Assembly: GCF_041154745.1 (NCBI RefSeq) | Contig: NZ_AP031573.1 | Span: 620,001 to 684,000, forward strand | Source: Flavobacterium sp. CFS9 | GTDB taxonomy: Bacteria; Bacteroidota; Bacteroidia; Flavobacteriales; Flavobacteriaceae | DNA: 64,000 nucleotides | Direction of reading: 5' to 3' | Shown: in pieces, positions 16,440-23,363 of the stretch | Layout of the letters: each line of letters begins with the position of its first letter | Position numbering within the stretch: the first letter of the stretch is position 1 | Translations under genes and position numbers: made by a program | Notes under the pieces: generated by a model | What the model was told of the DNA's origin: nothing | The model's database searches: none | What the model saw: only the letters and a program-made list of their open reading frames with translations

Positions 16440-17006
16440 ATGAAAACCGAAAAGGAAAAAATGATTGCCGGAGAATATTATCTGGCAGGTGACCCTATTT
16501 TAGTAAAAGAACGCCGAAAAGCCAAAAACTTACTGCACCGCTTAAACGTCACCGAATACCGAATGACCAAAAAAGCCAAGGAAATTCTGGCAGAACTAAT
16601 TCCAAATGCAGGCAAGAGTTTTTACATTGAACCTCCTTTTCATTGCGACTATGGTTACAATATTTCATGCGGCGATAACGTTTATTTTAATGTAAACTGT
16701 GTTGTTTTGGACTGTGCTCCGGTAAATATTGGGTCAAATGTATTTTTTGCACCAAATGTTCAAATTTATACCGCCACGCATCCGCTTGACGCTGAACTCC
16801 GAAAAACACTCGAAAATGCTTTACCTATTTCTATCGGAGACGATTGCTGGATTGGCGGAAATACGGTAATCTGTCCGGGTATCACCATCGGGAAAGGCTG
16901 TGTGATTGGTGCGGGATCAGTAGTGACCAAAGACATTCCGGACAACTCGCTGGCCGTTGGAAATCCGGCAAAAATTATTCGAAAATTAAATCAGGAACCC
17001 CAATAA
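16440..17006 (+). CDS. Maltose/galactoside-type sugar O-acetyltransferase
   Basis: 188-residue left-handed beta-helix acetyltransferase of the Maa/LacA branch. The N-terminal Mac domain begins 'TEKEKMIAGEYYLAGDPILV'; hexapeptide repeats follow ('ISCGDNVYFNVNCVVLDCAP'), with the catalytic histidine in 'IYTATHPLDAELR' and 'ISIGDDCWIGGNTVICPG'. The C-terminus 'GNPAKIIRKL' is typical. It transfers acetyl from acetyl-CoA to the 6-hydroxyl of sugars; the acceptor is unknown. It lies 9 bp after the YCII gene and 7 bp before the VOC gene. Confidence 0.92.
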   Translation: MKTEKEKMIAGEYYLAGDPILVKERRKAKNLLHRLNVTEYRMTKKAKEILAELIPNAGKSFYIEPPFHCDYGYNISCGDNVYFNVNCVVLDCAPVNIGSNVFFAPNVQIYTATHPLDAELRKTLENALPISIGDDCWIGGNTVICPGITIGKGCVIGAGSVVTKDIPDNSLAVGNPAKIIRKLNQEPQ

Positions 17007-17013
17007 AAAACCA

Positions 17014-17403
17014 ATGCTTACCTTAAATAAAGTTCATCATATTGCCATTTTATGCTCGGATTATCAAAAGTCTAAAACTTTCTACACTGAAATTTTAGGA
17101 CTGAACATTATCAGAGAGGTCTATCGCGAAGAGCGCCAGTCTTATAAACTTGACCTGTCCTTAAATGGCATTTATGTAGTCGAATTGTTTTCATTTCCCA
17201 ATCCACCGAAACGGCCTTCAAGACCCGAAGCGGTTGGCTTGCGTCACTTGGCTTTTGAAGTCATTAACTTAGAAGAAACCATCGCTTTTTTAAACACTAA
17301 AAACATCGAATCAGAACCTATCCGAATCGATGAATTCACCGAAAAACGATTCACTTTTATCGCCGATCCGGACGAATTGCCTATTGAATTTTATGAGAGA
17401 TAA
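17014..17403 (+). CDS. VOC-family (glyoxalase/YaeR-like) protein
   Basis: 129-residue single vicinal-oxygen-chelate domain. The first module begins 'KVHHIAILCSDYQKSKTFYT' with the metal-ligand histidine, the central strand gives 'YVVELFSFPNPPKRPSRPEA', and the second module has 'GLRHLAFEVINLEETIAFL' and ends 'FIADPDELPIEFYE' with the ligand glutamate. The pattern 'FPNPP.RPS.PEA.GLRHLAF' is typical of YaeR (SMU1112c) proteins, whose substrate is unknown. Last gene of the small four-gene group. Confidence 0.9.
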   Translation: MLTLNKVHHIAILCSDYQKSKTFYTEILGLNIIREVYREERQSYKLDLSLNGIYVVELFSFPNPPKRPSRPEAVGLRHLAFEVINLEETIAFLNTKNIESEPIRIDEFTEKRFTFIADPDELPIEFYER

Positions 17404-17540
17404 AGACTAAACGAACAGAAAGAGTTCTACTCAACTGACAACTTTAACACAATATAGGGAGCGATTTGTATTAAAAACCGAATTTGATTAGCTAATTTTG
17501 TAATCCGCATAAAAAATTGCGATTTCAAAATCGATCTCTG

Positions 17541-18821
17541 ATGAACAAAACGGCGAAAATCAAAAAAAATCATCAATTTATTGTCCTCAAAAAATTAGTT
17601 ATTGTTTCGGTATTAATTGGCTTTCTTTCTGCCTTTTTAGGAATCTCACTCAAAAAAATCACCGAGTATTACGAAGAAATCTTCTTTCATGAAGTCTCTG
17701 TAAATCCTATTTTTTACATACTATTCCCGGTTTTCGGATTGTCTGTTATTTACTTTCTGAGACAATATCTCTTTAAGAAAAAAGAAAACAAGGGCATTAA
17801 AGAAGTTTTCGAGAGTACTAAATCCTCTTCCAAAAACCTGCCTTCTTATAAAATTCCATCCCACTTTATCAACGGATTACTGACGGTCATTTTTGGAGGC
17901 TCTACCGGAATTGAGGTTTCAACCGTAGTAGCCACCGCCACCATTGGTTCTGTTGCACAACAAAAAGAAAATGTGTTTCGCCAATACAAAACCGAACTAA
18001 TATGTGCAGGAGTTGCAGCAGGAGTAACCGCTTTATTCAGCAGTCCGATTGCAGGAATTTTATTTGCCTTCGAAGTTATTTCACGAAAAGTAACCCGTGC
18101 TTTTATTATTTCGAATATTATTGCCGTTTCCATTGCTTTTGGCTTGCTTACTATCTTAAAAGAAGAACCCTTATTTGCTGTATCTATTACCACCTGGCAT
18201 TTAAAAGCCATTCCTTACTTCATCCTTTTAGGAATTCTGGCCGGAATAAATTCAGTTTATCTGACCCGTTGCGTTTTATTTTTTAAATCTCAATTCTCAC
18301 GAATCGATACACATTATTATAAAATCTTAATTGGTTCTGTGGTTTTAAGTGTTTCTCTTTTTATTTTCCCTCAATTGTATGGAGAAGGATATCACGCTAT
18401 AAAAGGAATATTCAGCACTACTTCTGAAATTCCATTAACCATAACTTTATCACTGACACTGATTGGTATATTGATTCTTAAACCAATTGTAACCTCTATC
18501 ACACTGGCCTCCGGGGGCGATGGCGGTGTATTTGCTCCGAGTTTGTTCATTGGTGCTTTTTTAGGATTACTATTGGCATCTGTATTGAATACCTTTTTTC
18601 ACGTACACGTAATTCCGATAAACTTTATGATTATTGGTATGGCGGCCGTATTAAGCGCCAGTATCCATGCCCCTTTTACAGCAATATTCTTAGTCTGCGG
18701 TTTAACAAACGATTATACCTTATTCCTGCCTATTCTTGTGGTTTGCCTGATTTCTAAATATACCGCAAAAATGATATATCCTTACACCGTATATTCTTAT
18801 TCTCCCAGCATTTCAAAATAA
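17541..18821 (+). CDS. ClC-family chloride channel protein
   Basis: 426-residue ClC protein with the usual repeated helical architecture. Start is ATG 17541; an in-frame TTG at 17517 is less likely. Recognisable segments are 'GGSTGIEVSTVVATATIGS' (helix N-terminus of the filter), 'SSPIAGILFAFEVIS', 'GGDGGVFAPSLFIGAFLG' and 'GLTNDYTLFLPI', which retains the central tyrosine. The gating glutamate position (GREGP in E. coli ClC-ec1) is threonine here (about T122), and the inner proton-transfer glutamate is valine (about V179). That suggests a passive channel, not an H+/Cl- exchanger. It has no CBS domains. The HPP gene begins 7 bp later. Confidence 0.9.
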   Translation: MNKTAKIKKNHQFIVLKKLVIVSVLIGFLSAFLGISLKKITEYYEEIFFHEVSVNPIFYILFPVFGLSVIYFLRQYLFKKKENKGIKEVFESTKSSSKNLPSYKIPSHFINGLLTVIFGGSTGIEVSTVVATATIGSVAQQKENVFRQYKTELICAGVAAGVTALFSSPIAGILFAFEVISRKVTRAFIISNIIAVSIAFGLLTILKEEPLFAVSITTWHLKAIPYFILLGILAGINSVYLTRCVLFFKSQFSRIDTHYYKILIGSVVLSVSLFIFPQLYGEGYHAIKGIFSTTSEIPLTITLSLTLIGILILKPIVTSITLASGGDGGVFAPSLFIGAFLGLLLASVLNTFFHVHVIPINFMIIGMAAVLSASIHAPFTAIFLVCGLTNDYTLFLPILVVCLISKYTAKMIYPYTVYSYSPSISK

Positions 18822-18827
18822 TACATC

Positions 18828-19433
18828 ATGCCCGTTCCAAACATAAAAAGAGGTTACCGCAAAACACGTTACATTCTTTACAAAGAAACTTTAATTGACT
18901 TCAAAGAGCATTTTTGGTCATTTCTGGGATCTTTTGTCGGAATTGGAATTTTGGCTTATTTGGAGTCAATACATTTTGGAGGAAGTGACCTTGTCTATCT
19001 GATTGGTTCTTTTGGCGCTTCAAGTGTTTTGATTTACGGAATCATACAGAGTCCGTTTTCACAGCCCAGAAATTTAATTGGAGGTCATTTAATTTCAGCA
19101 ATAATTGGAGTTTCCGTAAATAAACTAGTTCCGGATATTGTATGGATCGCTGCACCACTGGCCGTGTCTCTTTCCATTATTTTCATGCAGATTACCAAGA
19201 CACTTCACCCGCCCGGAGGAGCCACTGCGCTTATCGCTGTCACTGCTTCCCCGCAAATAAAAAATCTGGGATATATGTATGTACTGTCTCCTGTGTTAGT
19301 TGGAGTACTGATTTTATTTGTGACCGCCTTAATTTTCAACAACATGACTTCCAGCAGAATTTATCCAAGTCACAGCACCTACCACAAACACTATCATAAG
19401 ATTAGAAAACGTCTGAGCAGAAAGCGATCATAA
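18828..19433 (+). CDS. HPP-family membrane protein
   Basis: 201-residue integral membrane protein with four to five helices and the family-defining motif 'LHPPGGATALIAV' near residue 128. A second conserved segment is 'NLIGGHLISAIIGVSVNKL', and 'GSFGASSVLIYGI' occurs in the first half. HPP proteins are linked to nitrite transport in chloroplasts and cyanobacteria, but most bacterial members are uncharacterised. The 7-bp spacing from the ClC gene implies co-transcription and possibly related roles in anion movement. The C-terminus is strongly basic (KRLSRKRS). Confidence 0.9.
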   Translation: MPVPNIKRGYRKTRYILYKETLIDFKEHFWSFLGSFVGIGILAYLESIHFGGSDLVYLIGSFGASSVLIYGIIQSPFSQPRNLIGGHLISAIIGVSVNKLVPDIVWIAAPLAVSLSIIFMQITKTLHPPGGATALIAVTASPQIKNLGYMYVLSPVLVGVLILFVTALIFNNMTSSRIYPSHSTYHKHYHKIRKRLSRKRS

Positions 19434-19516
19434 GAGTTCTCAATCTTTCGCTATCGCTAAAGAAAAATCTTTTCAACAATTCGTAAATCAAAATTCGTAA
19501 ATCGTTAATTATACTT

Positions 19517-19524
19517 TACCTTTG
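19517..19524 (+). promoter_or_regulatory. -7 promoter element
   Basis: TACCTTTG fits the Bacteroidota -7 consensus and lies 23 bp before the start of the pRiA4b ORF-3-like gene. No clear -33 TTG was found. Confidence 0.45.
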
Positions 19525-19547
19525 GCCTTTCAATAAAAACAACGATT

Positions 19548-20087
19548 ATGGTTTATAAATTTAGAGTAATTCTAGACGCCGAAGAAGATATTTTTAGAGA
19601 CATTGCTATTCTTGAAGACGATACTCTTGAGGATTTACACAATGCGATCTTCAACGCTTTTGGTTTTGACGGAATGGAAGTGGCTTCGTTTTATACCTGT
19701 GATGAAACCTGGAATCAGAAAGATGAGATTCCGCTTTTTGACACTGGTGACGTGCCTGGTGAGCAAAGAACGATGGGCGATTATCCGTTATCTTCTATTT
19801 TAGACGAACAAAATACCAAAATTATCTATGTATATGATTTCATCAATATGTGGACATTCTTAGTTGAATTAGCTGCTATTGAAGATCAAATCGCGGGAGC
19901 TACATATCCTGAAACACTATTCTCACATGGAGAAATGCCGGACGAAGCTACCGAAAAGAACTTTGAAGCCGACATGCACGACGATATTTACGGAGAATTT
20001 GAAGACGATCTTGACGAAGATGATCTTGACATGTTCGAAGGCGACGACAGCTTTGAAGATTACGGATTTGAGGAGAATTGGAATTAG
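19548..20087 (+). CDS. pRiA4b ORF-3-like protein with acidic tail
   Basis: 179-residue protein of the plasmid pRiA4b ORF-3 family (also labelled IS1096 TnpR passenger). It opens 'MVYKFRVILDAEEDIFRDI' and has the typical 'TLEDLHNAIFNAFGFDGMEV' helix and 'IIYVYDFINMWTFLVELAAI'. After about residue 140 the tail is extremely acidic, with runs of Asp/Glu and aromatic residues. Despite the family names no transposase or plasmid gene is nearby and the gene looks like normal Bacteroidota core content. Function unknown. Confidence 0.85.
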   Translation: MVYKFRVILDAEEDIFRDIAILEDDTLEDLHNAIFNAFGFDGMEVASFYTCDETWNQKDEIPLFDTGDVPGEQRTMGDYPLSSILDEQNTKIIYVYDFINMWTFLVELAAIEDQIAGATYPETLFSHGEMPDEATEKNFEADMHDDIYGEFEDDLDEDDLDMFEGDDSFEDYGFEENWN

Positions 20088-20090
20088 TTC

Positions 20091-20131
20091 GTAAGTACTA
20101 AGCTCCTTAGATGCTAAGATACTAAGTTTTT
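20091..20131. repeat. Left arm of inverted period-8 repeats flanking the four-helix-bundle gene
   Basis: The arm has CTAAG-type units about 8 bp apart (ACTAAGCTCCTTAGATGCTA, then AGATACTAAGTTTTT). Its inner end GATACTAAGTTTTT is nearly the complement of the start of the right arm at 20541. It begins 3 bp after the preceding stop codon. Confidence 0.75.
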
Positions 20132-20181
20132 ATATTTGAGGCATTTTTCTTACTTTTATAATTTATTTTAAAAGCAAGATA

Positions 20182-20541
20182 ATGAGTCATTTTAGAAAAA
20201 TTTTAGTTTGGCAAAAATCAATTTCCTTAGTTACCAAAATTTACAAAGTAACAAATAGGTTTCCAAAAGAAGAAATGTTTGGATTAACTTCGCAAATACG
20301 TCGGAGTTCAATTTCCGTTCCGAGCAATATTGCAGAAGGATCAGGTAGAGAAAGTACTAAAGAATTTTTGCGATTTTTATTTATTTCTCTAGGTTCTCTA
20401 TTTGAAATGCAGACTCAGCTTGAAATTGCAAAAAATATAATTTACATAAACGAAGAAGAATTTAACCTTTTATACGAGGACAGTCGAGAGATTGAAAGGA
20501 TGTTAGCGTCGTTAATTAAAAAATTAAAAGACAATAATTGA
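20182..20541 (+). CDS. Four-helix-bundle protein (23S rRNA intervening-sequence type)
   Basis: 119-residue protein of the four-helix-bundle/S23 family first found inside intervening sequences of 23S rRNA genes and structurally related to Avd of diversity-generating retroelements. Family motifs are 'LVWQKSISLVTKIYKVTNRF', 'EMFGLTSQIRRSSISVPSNI', 'AEGSGRESTKEFLRFLFISL' and 'GSLFEMQTQLEIAKNI'. The protein is basic and is expected to bind nucleic acid. There is no rRNA gene here. The gene is bracketed by inverted copies of the CTAAGNNN repeat and interrupts the space between two unrelated genes, so it looks like cargo of a palindromic element. Confidence 0.9.
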   Translation: MSHFRKILVWQKSISLVTKIYKVTNRFPKEEMFGLTSQIRRSSISVPSNIAEGSGRESTKEFLRFLFISLGSLFEMQTQLEIAKNIIYINEEEFNLLYEDSREIERMLASLIKKLKDNN

Positions 20542-20582
20542 AAAACTTAGAATCTTAGAAACTTAGAATCTCAGCAACTCAA
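20541..20582. repeat. Right arm of inverted period-8 repeats flanking the four-helix-bundle gene
   Basis: The arm reads AAAAACTTAGAATCTTAGAA and continues ACTTAGAATCTCAGCAACTC, four CTTAG-type units 8 bp apart. It begins on the last base of the four-helix-bundle stop codon and ends 4 bp before the next start codon. It is inverted relative to the arm at 20091-20131. Confidence 0.75.
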
Positions 20583-20585
20583 AAT

Positions 20586-21644
20586 ATGATCAACTTATTC
20601 AACACCCACATCGATACGCTTGCGATACACCGCGTAGGAAACAAAAGCAGAAACGAAGCGATTTTTTTATCAGAACAACCATTTAATTTAAATGATGAAA
20701 TTGTTCCTTTGATCAAAGAGTACTTCTTTAAGCCTTTCAGAGAGAAAGAAGAAAACTATTATCAGTTTGCGCACGAAGTGGATCTGGACTACAACGACAT
20801 GTTTAAATATGCGACAGAAATTTTTAGCAACCCTGGGAATTTACATGAGGTTTCGAAAAAAATCACGACGCACTTATTCGAACAATCCAATCACCCGCAC
20901 ATTAAAAACGGAGAGGTTTACATCACGTACCTAACCAACCTGAGTATCGATAATAATGTCGTAGATGCGATCGGAATCTTTAAAAGCGAGTTACAAGCCG
21001 ACTTTTTACAATTTGAAGAAAAAGGGAGCAATCTTGAAATGATCCTTCAACAAGGTATCAACTTAAGCAAATTAGACAAAGGATGTTTGATTTTCAACTA
21101 TAAAAAAGAAGAAGGATACAAAATCCTAACCGTTGACAGCAACCGTTATGACGCTCGCTACTGGTTAGAGCACTTTTTATCCGTTGATGCTTTTGAAGAT
21201 GAAAACTTCATCACTAAAAAATACTTAAAATTCTGTCAGAACTTCGCCAAAGATGTAGTTTTACCGGCAGAAGACAAAAAAGAAGAAGTAATGTTCATGA
21301 ACCGATCTGTGAATTACTTCGCGAAAAACGATCAGTTTGAAGAACAAAATTTCTTAAACGAAGTACTGGACAATCCTGAATTAATTCCTGAATTCAAAAA
21401 CTATAAAGTAGATAAAGGAGAAAAATACAGCATCGAAGATGTAACCTCATTCCCTATTGCCAACGCAGCAGTTTCAGACGCCAGAAAATCAATCAAAAAC
21501 GTGATTAATCTGGACACTCACATTCAGATCAAAATGGATTTTATCAATCCGGAAAGTGCTGAAAAATTTGTTGAAAAAGGCTGGGATGAAGAAAAACAAA
21601 TGTATTACTACTTAGTGTATTTCAATAAAGAAGAGAAAAGCTAA
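20586..21644 (+). CDS. Nucleoid-associated protein (NdpA/YejK family)
   Basis: 352-residue protein of the 37-kDa nucleoid-associated family. The start 'MINLFNTHIDTLAIHRVGNK' and the features 'LKEYFFKPFREK'-like segment at about 45, 'NHPHIKNGEVYITYLTNL', 'LDKGCLIFNYKKEEGYKI' and 'YWLEHFLSVDAFEDENF' match the family. Such proteins associate with bulk nucleoid DNA; their precise function is unclear. It begins 4 bp after the right arm of the inverted repeats and is followed by a good terminator. Confidence 0.9.
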   Translation: MINLFNTHIDTLAIHRVGNKSRNEAIFLSEQPFNLNDEIVPLIKEYFFKPFREKEENYYQFAHEVDLDYNDMFKYATEIFSNPGNLHEVSKKITTHLFEQSNHPHIKNGEVYITYLTNLSIDNNVVDAIGIFKSELQADFLQFEEKGSNLEMILQQGINLSKLDKGCLIFNYKKEEGYKILTVDSNRYDARYWLEHFLSVDAFEDENFITKKYLKFCQNFAKDVVLPAEDKKEEVMFMNRSVNYFAKNDQFEEQNFLNEVLDNPELIPEFKNYKVDKGEKYSIEDVTSFPIANAAVSDARKSIKNVINLDTHIQIKMDFINPESAEKFVEKGWDEEKQMYYYLVYFNKEEKS

Positions 21645-21676
21645 GAGTCATTCATTTTCTATTACTTACTTAAAGC

Positions 21677-21716
21677 AAAAAACGGCAACTACACTGGTAA
21701 TTGCCGTTTTTTTTTG
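21677..21716 (+). terminator. Rho-independent terminator
   Basis: Stem AAACGGCAA / TTGCCGTTT with a 12-nt loop followed by a run of nine Ts, about 33 bp past the nucleoid-protein stop codon. An A-run precedes it, so it may also serve the convergent tetR gene. Confidence 0.9.
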
Positions 21717-21729
21717 TTTCATTTCAAAG

Positions 21730-22311
21730 TTATAATACTGAAAACATCGCTTTTAGAATATCATCGTAAACCTTCTTGTCATTCTCTCCGGAACGAGCCA
21801 GCACCCTGATTCCGGTATAATTATTAAAAATAAAACGAGCCAGCGTTTTTGCTTCTAACTGCGTTGAAATCTGCCCTGCTTCTTGTCCTTTTTTTACGGC
21901 TGTCAAAAAAATCTCTTCCACTGTTTGCCGATTATCGCTCACAATTTTAGCAATCTCTTCGTCATGCATAGCGAGTTCAACAGCAGCATTCACGACGAAA
22001 CAGCCCTTTGTCATTCGATCATCCAGACTTTCAATAACCGCTTGTTTAAAAATTTGGGTTAATGTTTCTTTTATATCTTCTGATTGGTTCAAAAGGCTCT
22101 TGGTTGCTTCCTGCCCATGTTCCAAATACCTTCTTAAAGCTTTTGAAAAAAGTTTCTGTTTGTCTCCAAAAGTATCATACAAACTCGAACGACTTAACCC
22201 CAAATGCGTTACCAGATCCTGTGCTGAAGTACCATTATATCCTTTGCACCAAAAAATTTCTATAGCTTTATCCAGAGCCTTATCCTCATCAAATTCTTTT
22301 GTTCTGGCCAT
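21730..22311 (-). CDS. TetR-family transcriptional regulator
   Basis: 193-residue repressor. The N-terminal helix-turn-helix is clear: 'ALDKAIEIFWCKGYNGTSAQ' followed by 'DLVTHLGLSRSSLYDTFGDK'. The C-terminal ligand-binding domain is all-helical with 'GCFVVNAAVELAMHDEEIAK'. A palindrome with ACGGAAC/GTTCCGT half-sites lies just upstream of its own promoter, and a near-identical one lies in the promoter of the short-chain dehydrogenase gene next to it, so it probably represses both itself and that enzyme. The ligand is unknown. Confidence 0.92.
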   Translation of the reverse strand: MARTKEFDEDKALDKAIEIFWCKGYNGTSAQDLVTHLGLSRSSLYDTFGDKQKLFSKALRRYLEHGQEATKSLLNQSEDIKETLTQIFKQAVIESLDDRMTKGCFVVNAAVELAMHDEEIAKIVSDNRQTVEEIFLTAVKKGQEAGQISTQLEAKTLARFIFNNYTGIRVLARSGENDKKVYDDILKAMFSVL

Positions 22312-22334
22312 AACTTCATAATTAAATTCTCTTA

Positions 22335-22342
22335 CAAAGATA
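22335..22342 (-). promoter_or_regulatory. -7 promoter element of tetR
   Basis: TATCTTTG on the minus strand, 23 bp upstream of the tetR start codon and 6 bp downstream of the palindromic operator. Confidence 0.65.
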
Positions 22343-22348
22343 CGAAAA

Positions 22349-22372
22349 ATTACGGAACGACTGTTCCGTAAT
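22349..22372 (-). promoter_or_regulatory. Palindromic TetR operator upstream of tetR
   Basis: Ten-base arms ATTACGGAAC and GTTCCGTAAT are perfectly complementary and separated by 4 bp. The site lies where the space between the -33 and -7 elements is expected, so binding would block the promoter. The same ACGGAAC/GTTCCGT half-sites recur at 23189-23214. Confidence 0.8.
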
Positions 22373-22384
22373 TAGAGCAAAAAA

Positions 22385-23137
22385 TTAAACCACTGTGTTT
22401 ACAGTAAGCCCACCGTCTACAACAATTTCGGTTCCTGTAATAAACGAAGCGTCGTCTGAAGCAAGGAAGGTTACTGTCTTAGCAATCTCTGAAGCTTTAC
22501 CAAAACGTTTCAATAAAATTTTATCGCTTAACGCTGCTCCAAACCCTTCAATTTCTGCTTTTTCCAATCCTAATTTTCCAAAAATAGGTGTTTCAATAGG
22601 CCCCGGTGAAATCGCATTAATTCTAATATTTCTTGGTGCCAATTCAGTTGCAAAAACACGGTTTAAAGATAACAGCGCCGCTTTACTTGCCGCATAAACT
22701 CCTGAATTTTCCATACCAACATTGGCATTTATAGAAGTATTAAAAACAACAGAACCTCCATCATTTAAAATAGGCAACAACTTTTGAAGTGTAAAATAAA
22801 CTCCCTTAACGTTCACATCCATAATCGAATCATAATGACCTTCTGAAGCAGATTCCAAAGGAGCAAAAGAAGCGATTCCGGCATTTAAAAACAGGATATC
22901 AATTTTACCAAACTTATCTTTTACTTCAGAAACTAAACCGTCAATTGATTTTAAATCGGATTGATCTGATGCAATTCCGGTTACTTTCAATTCAGCTTCT
23001 GCTTTTGCTAAGGCATCTTTGTTTCTTCCGGTCACAATTACTTTTGCACCATTTGCTGCCAAATCTGCTGCAGCCGCATACCCTATTCCACTATTTCCAC
23101 CTGTTACAATCGCTACTTTATTCTCTAATTTTTTCAT
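22385..23137 (-). CDS. Short-chain dehydrogenase/reductase
   Basis: 250-residue classical SDR enzyme. Start is the ATG of 'MKKLENKVAIVTGGNSGIGY'; the frame is open 15 codons further but that part overlaps the promoter. NAD(P)-binding Rossmann features are TGGNSGIG at the N-terminus, 'LFLNAGIASFAPLES' (NAG motif), catalytic Ser/Tyr/Lys in 'NTSINANVGMENSGVYAASKAAL' (split: Ser in NTSINAN, YAASK), and the C-terminal 'FITGTEIVVDGGLTVN'. Substrate unknown. It is controlled by a palindromic operator shared with the adjacent tetR gene, so it is likely induced by the compound sensed by that repressor. Confidence 0.93.
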   Translation of the reverse strand: MKKLENKVAIVTGGNSGIGYAAAADLAANGAKVIVTGRNKDALAKAEAELKVTGIASDQSDLKSIDGLVSEVKDKFGKIDILFLNAGIASFAPLESASEGHYDSIMDVNVKGVYFTLQKLLPILNDGGSVVFNTSINANVGMENSGVYAASKAALLSLNRVFATELAPRNIRINAISPGPIETPIFGKLGLEKAEIEGFGAALSDKILLKRFGKASEIAKTVTFLASDDASFITGTEIVVDGGLTVNTVV

Positions 23138-23179
23138 TTTAATTGTTTTTAAATTACTGATTATTTGATTATTCTGATA

Positions 23180-23187
23180 CAAAGATA
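23180..23187 (-). promoter_or_regulatory. -7 promoter element of the SDR gene
   Basis: TATCTTTG on the minus strand, identical to the tetR -7 element, directly downstream of the operator and 42 bp from the start codon. Confidence 0.65.
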
Positions 23188-23188
23188 T

Positions 23189-23214
23189 AATAACGGAACG
23201 ATCGTTCCGTTATT
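23189..23214 (-). promoter_or_regulatory. Palindromic TetR operator upstream of the SDR gene
   Basis: A perfect 26-bp palindrome with half-site AATAACGGAACGA and its exact complement. It abuts the -7 element of the SDR promoter and shares the ACGGAAC core with the tetR operator. It also lies upstream of the divergent gene at 23364. Confidence 0.85.
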
Positions 23215-23363
23215 AGTTACGTTAATATTTTGTTAAAGAAAACAGATTGCTTTTTAGCCCTTCTATTTACAAGCTTTTGCTCTATGCTATCATAAAGGAA
23301 AGAAATGATGAAATGCTAAAAATTCTTAATTTATGCTTAAATTTACAGTCTAAACCAATTCAG

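Noticed and set aside
19440..19475. Possible terminator TCTTTCGCTATCGCTAAAGA after the HPP gene
   Set aside because: The stem is only 4-5 bp with no T-run; too weak to annotate.
19548..20087. Mobile element suggested by the IS1096 TnpR/pRiA4b family name
   Set aside because: No transposase, resolvase catalytic motif or terminal repeats belong to this gene; the name is historical.
20182..20541. 23S rRNA intervening sequence
   Set aside because: No rRNA sequence is present on either side; only the protein family is shared with such intervening sequences.
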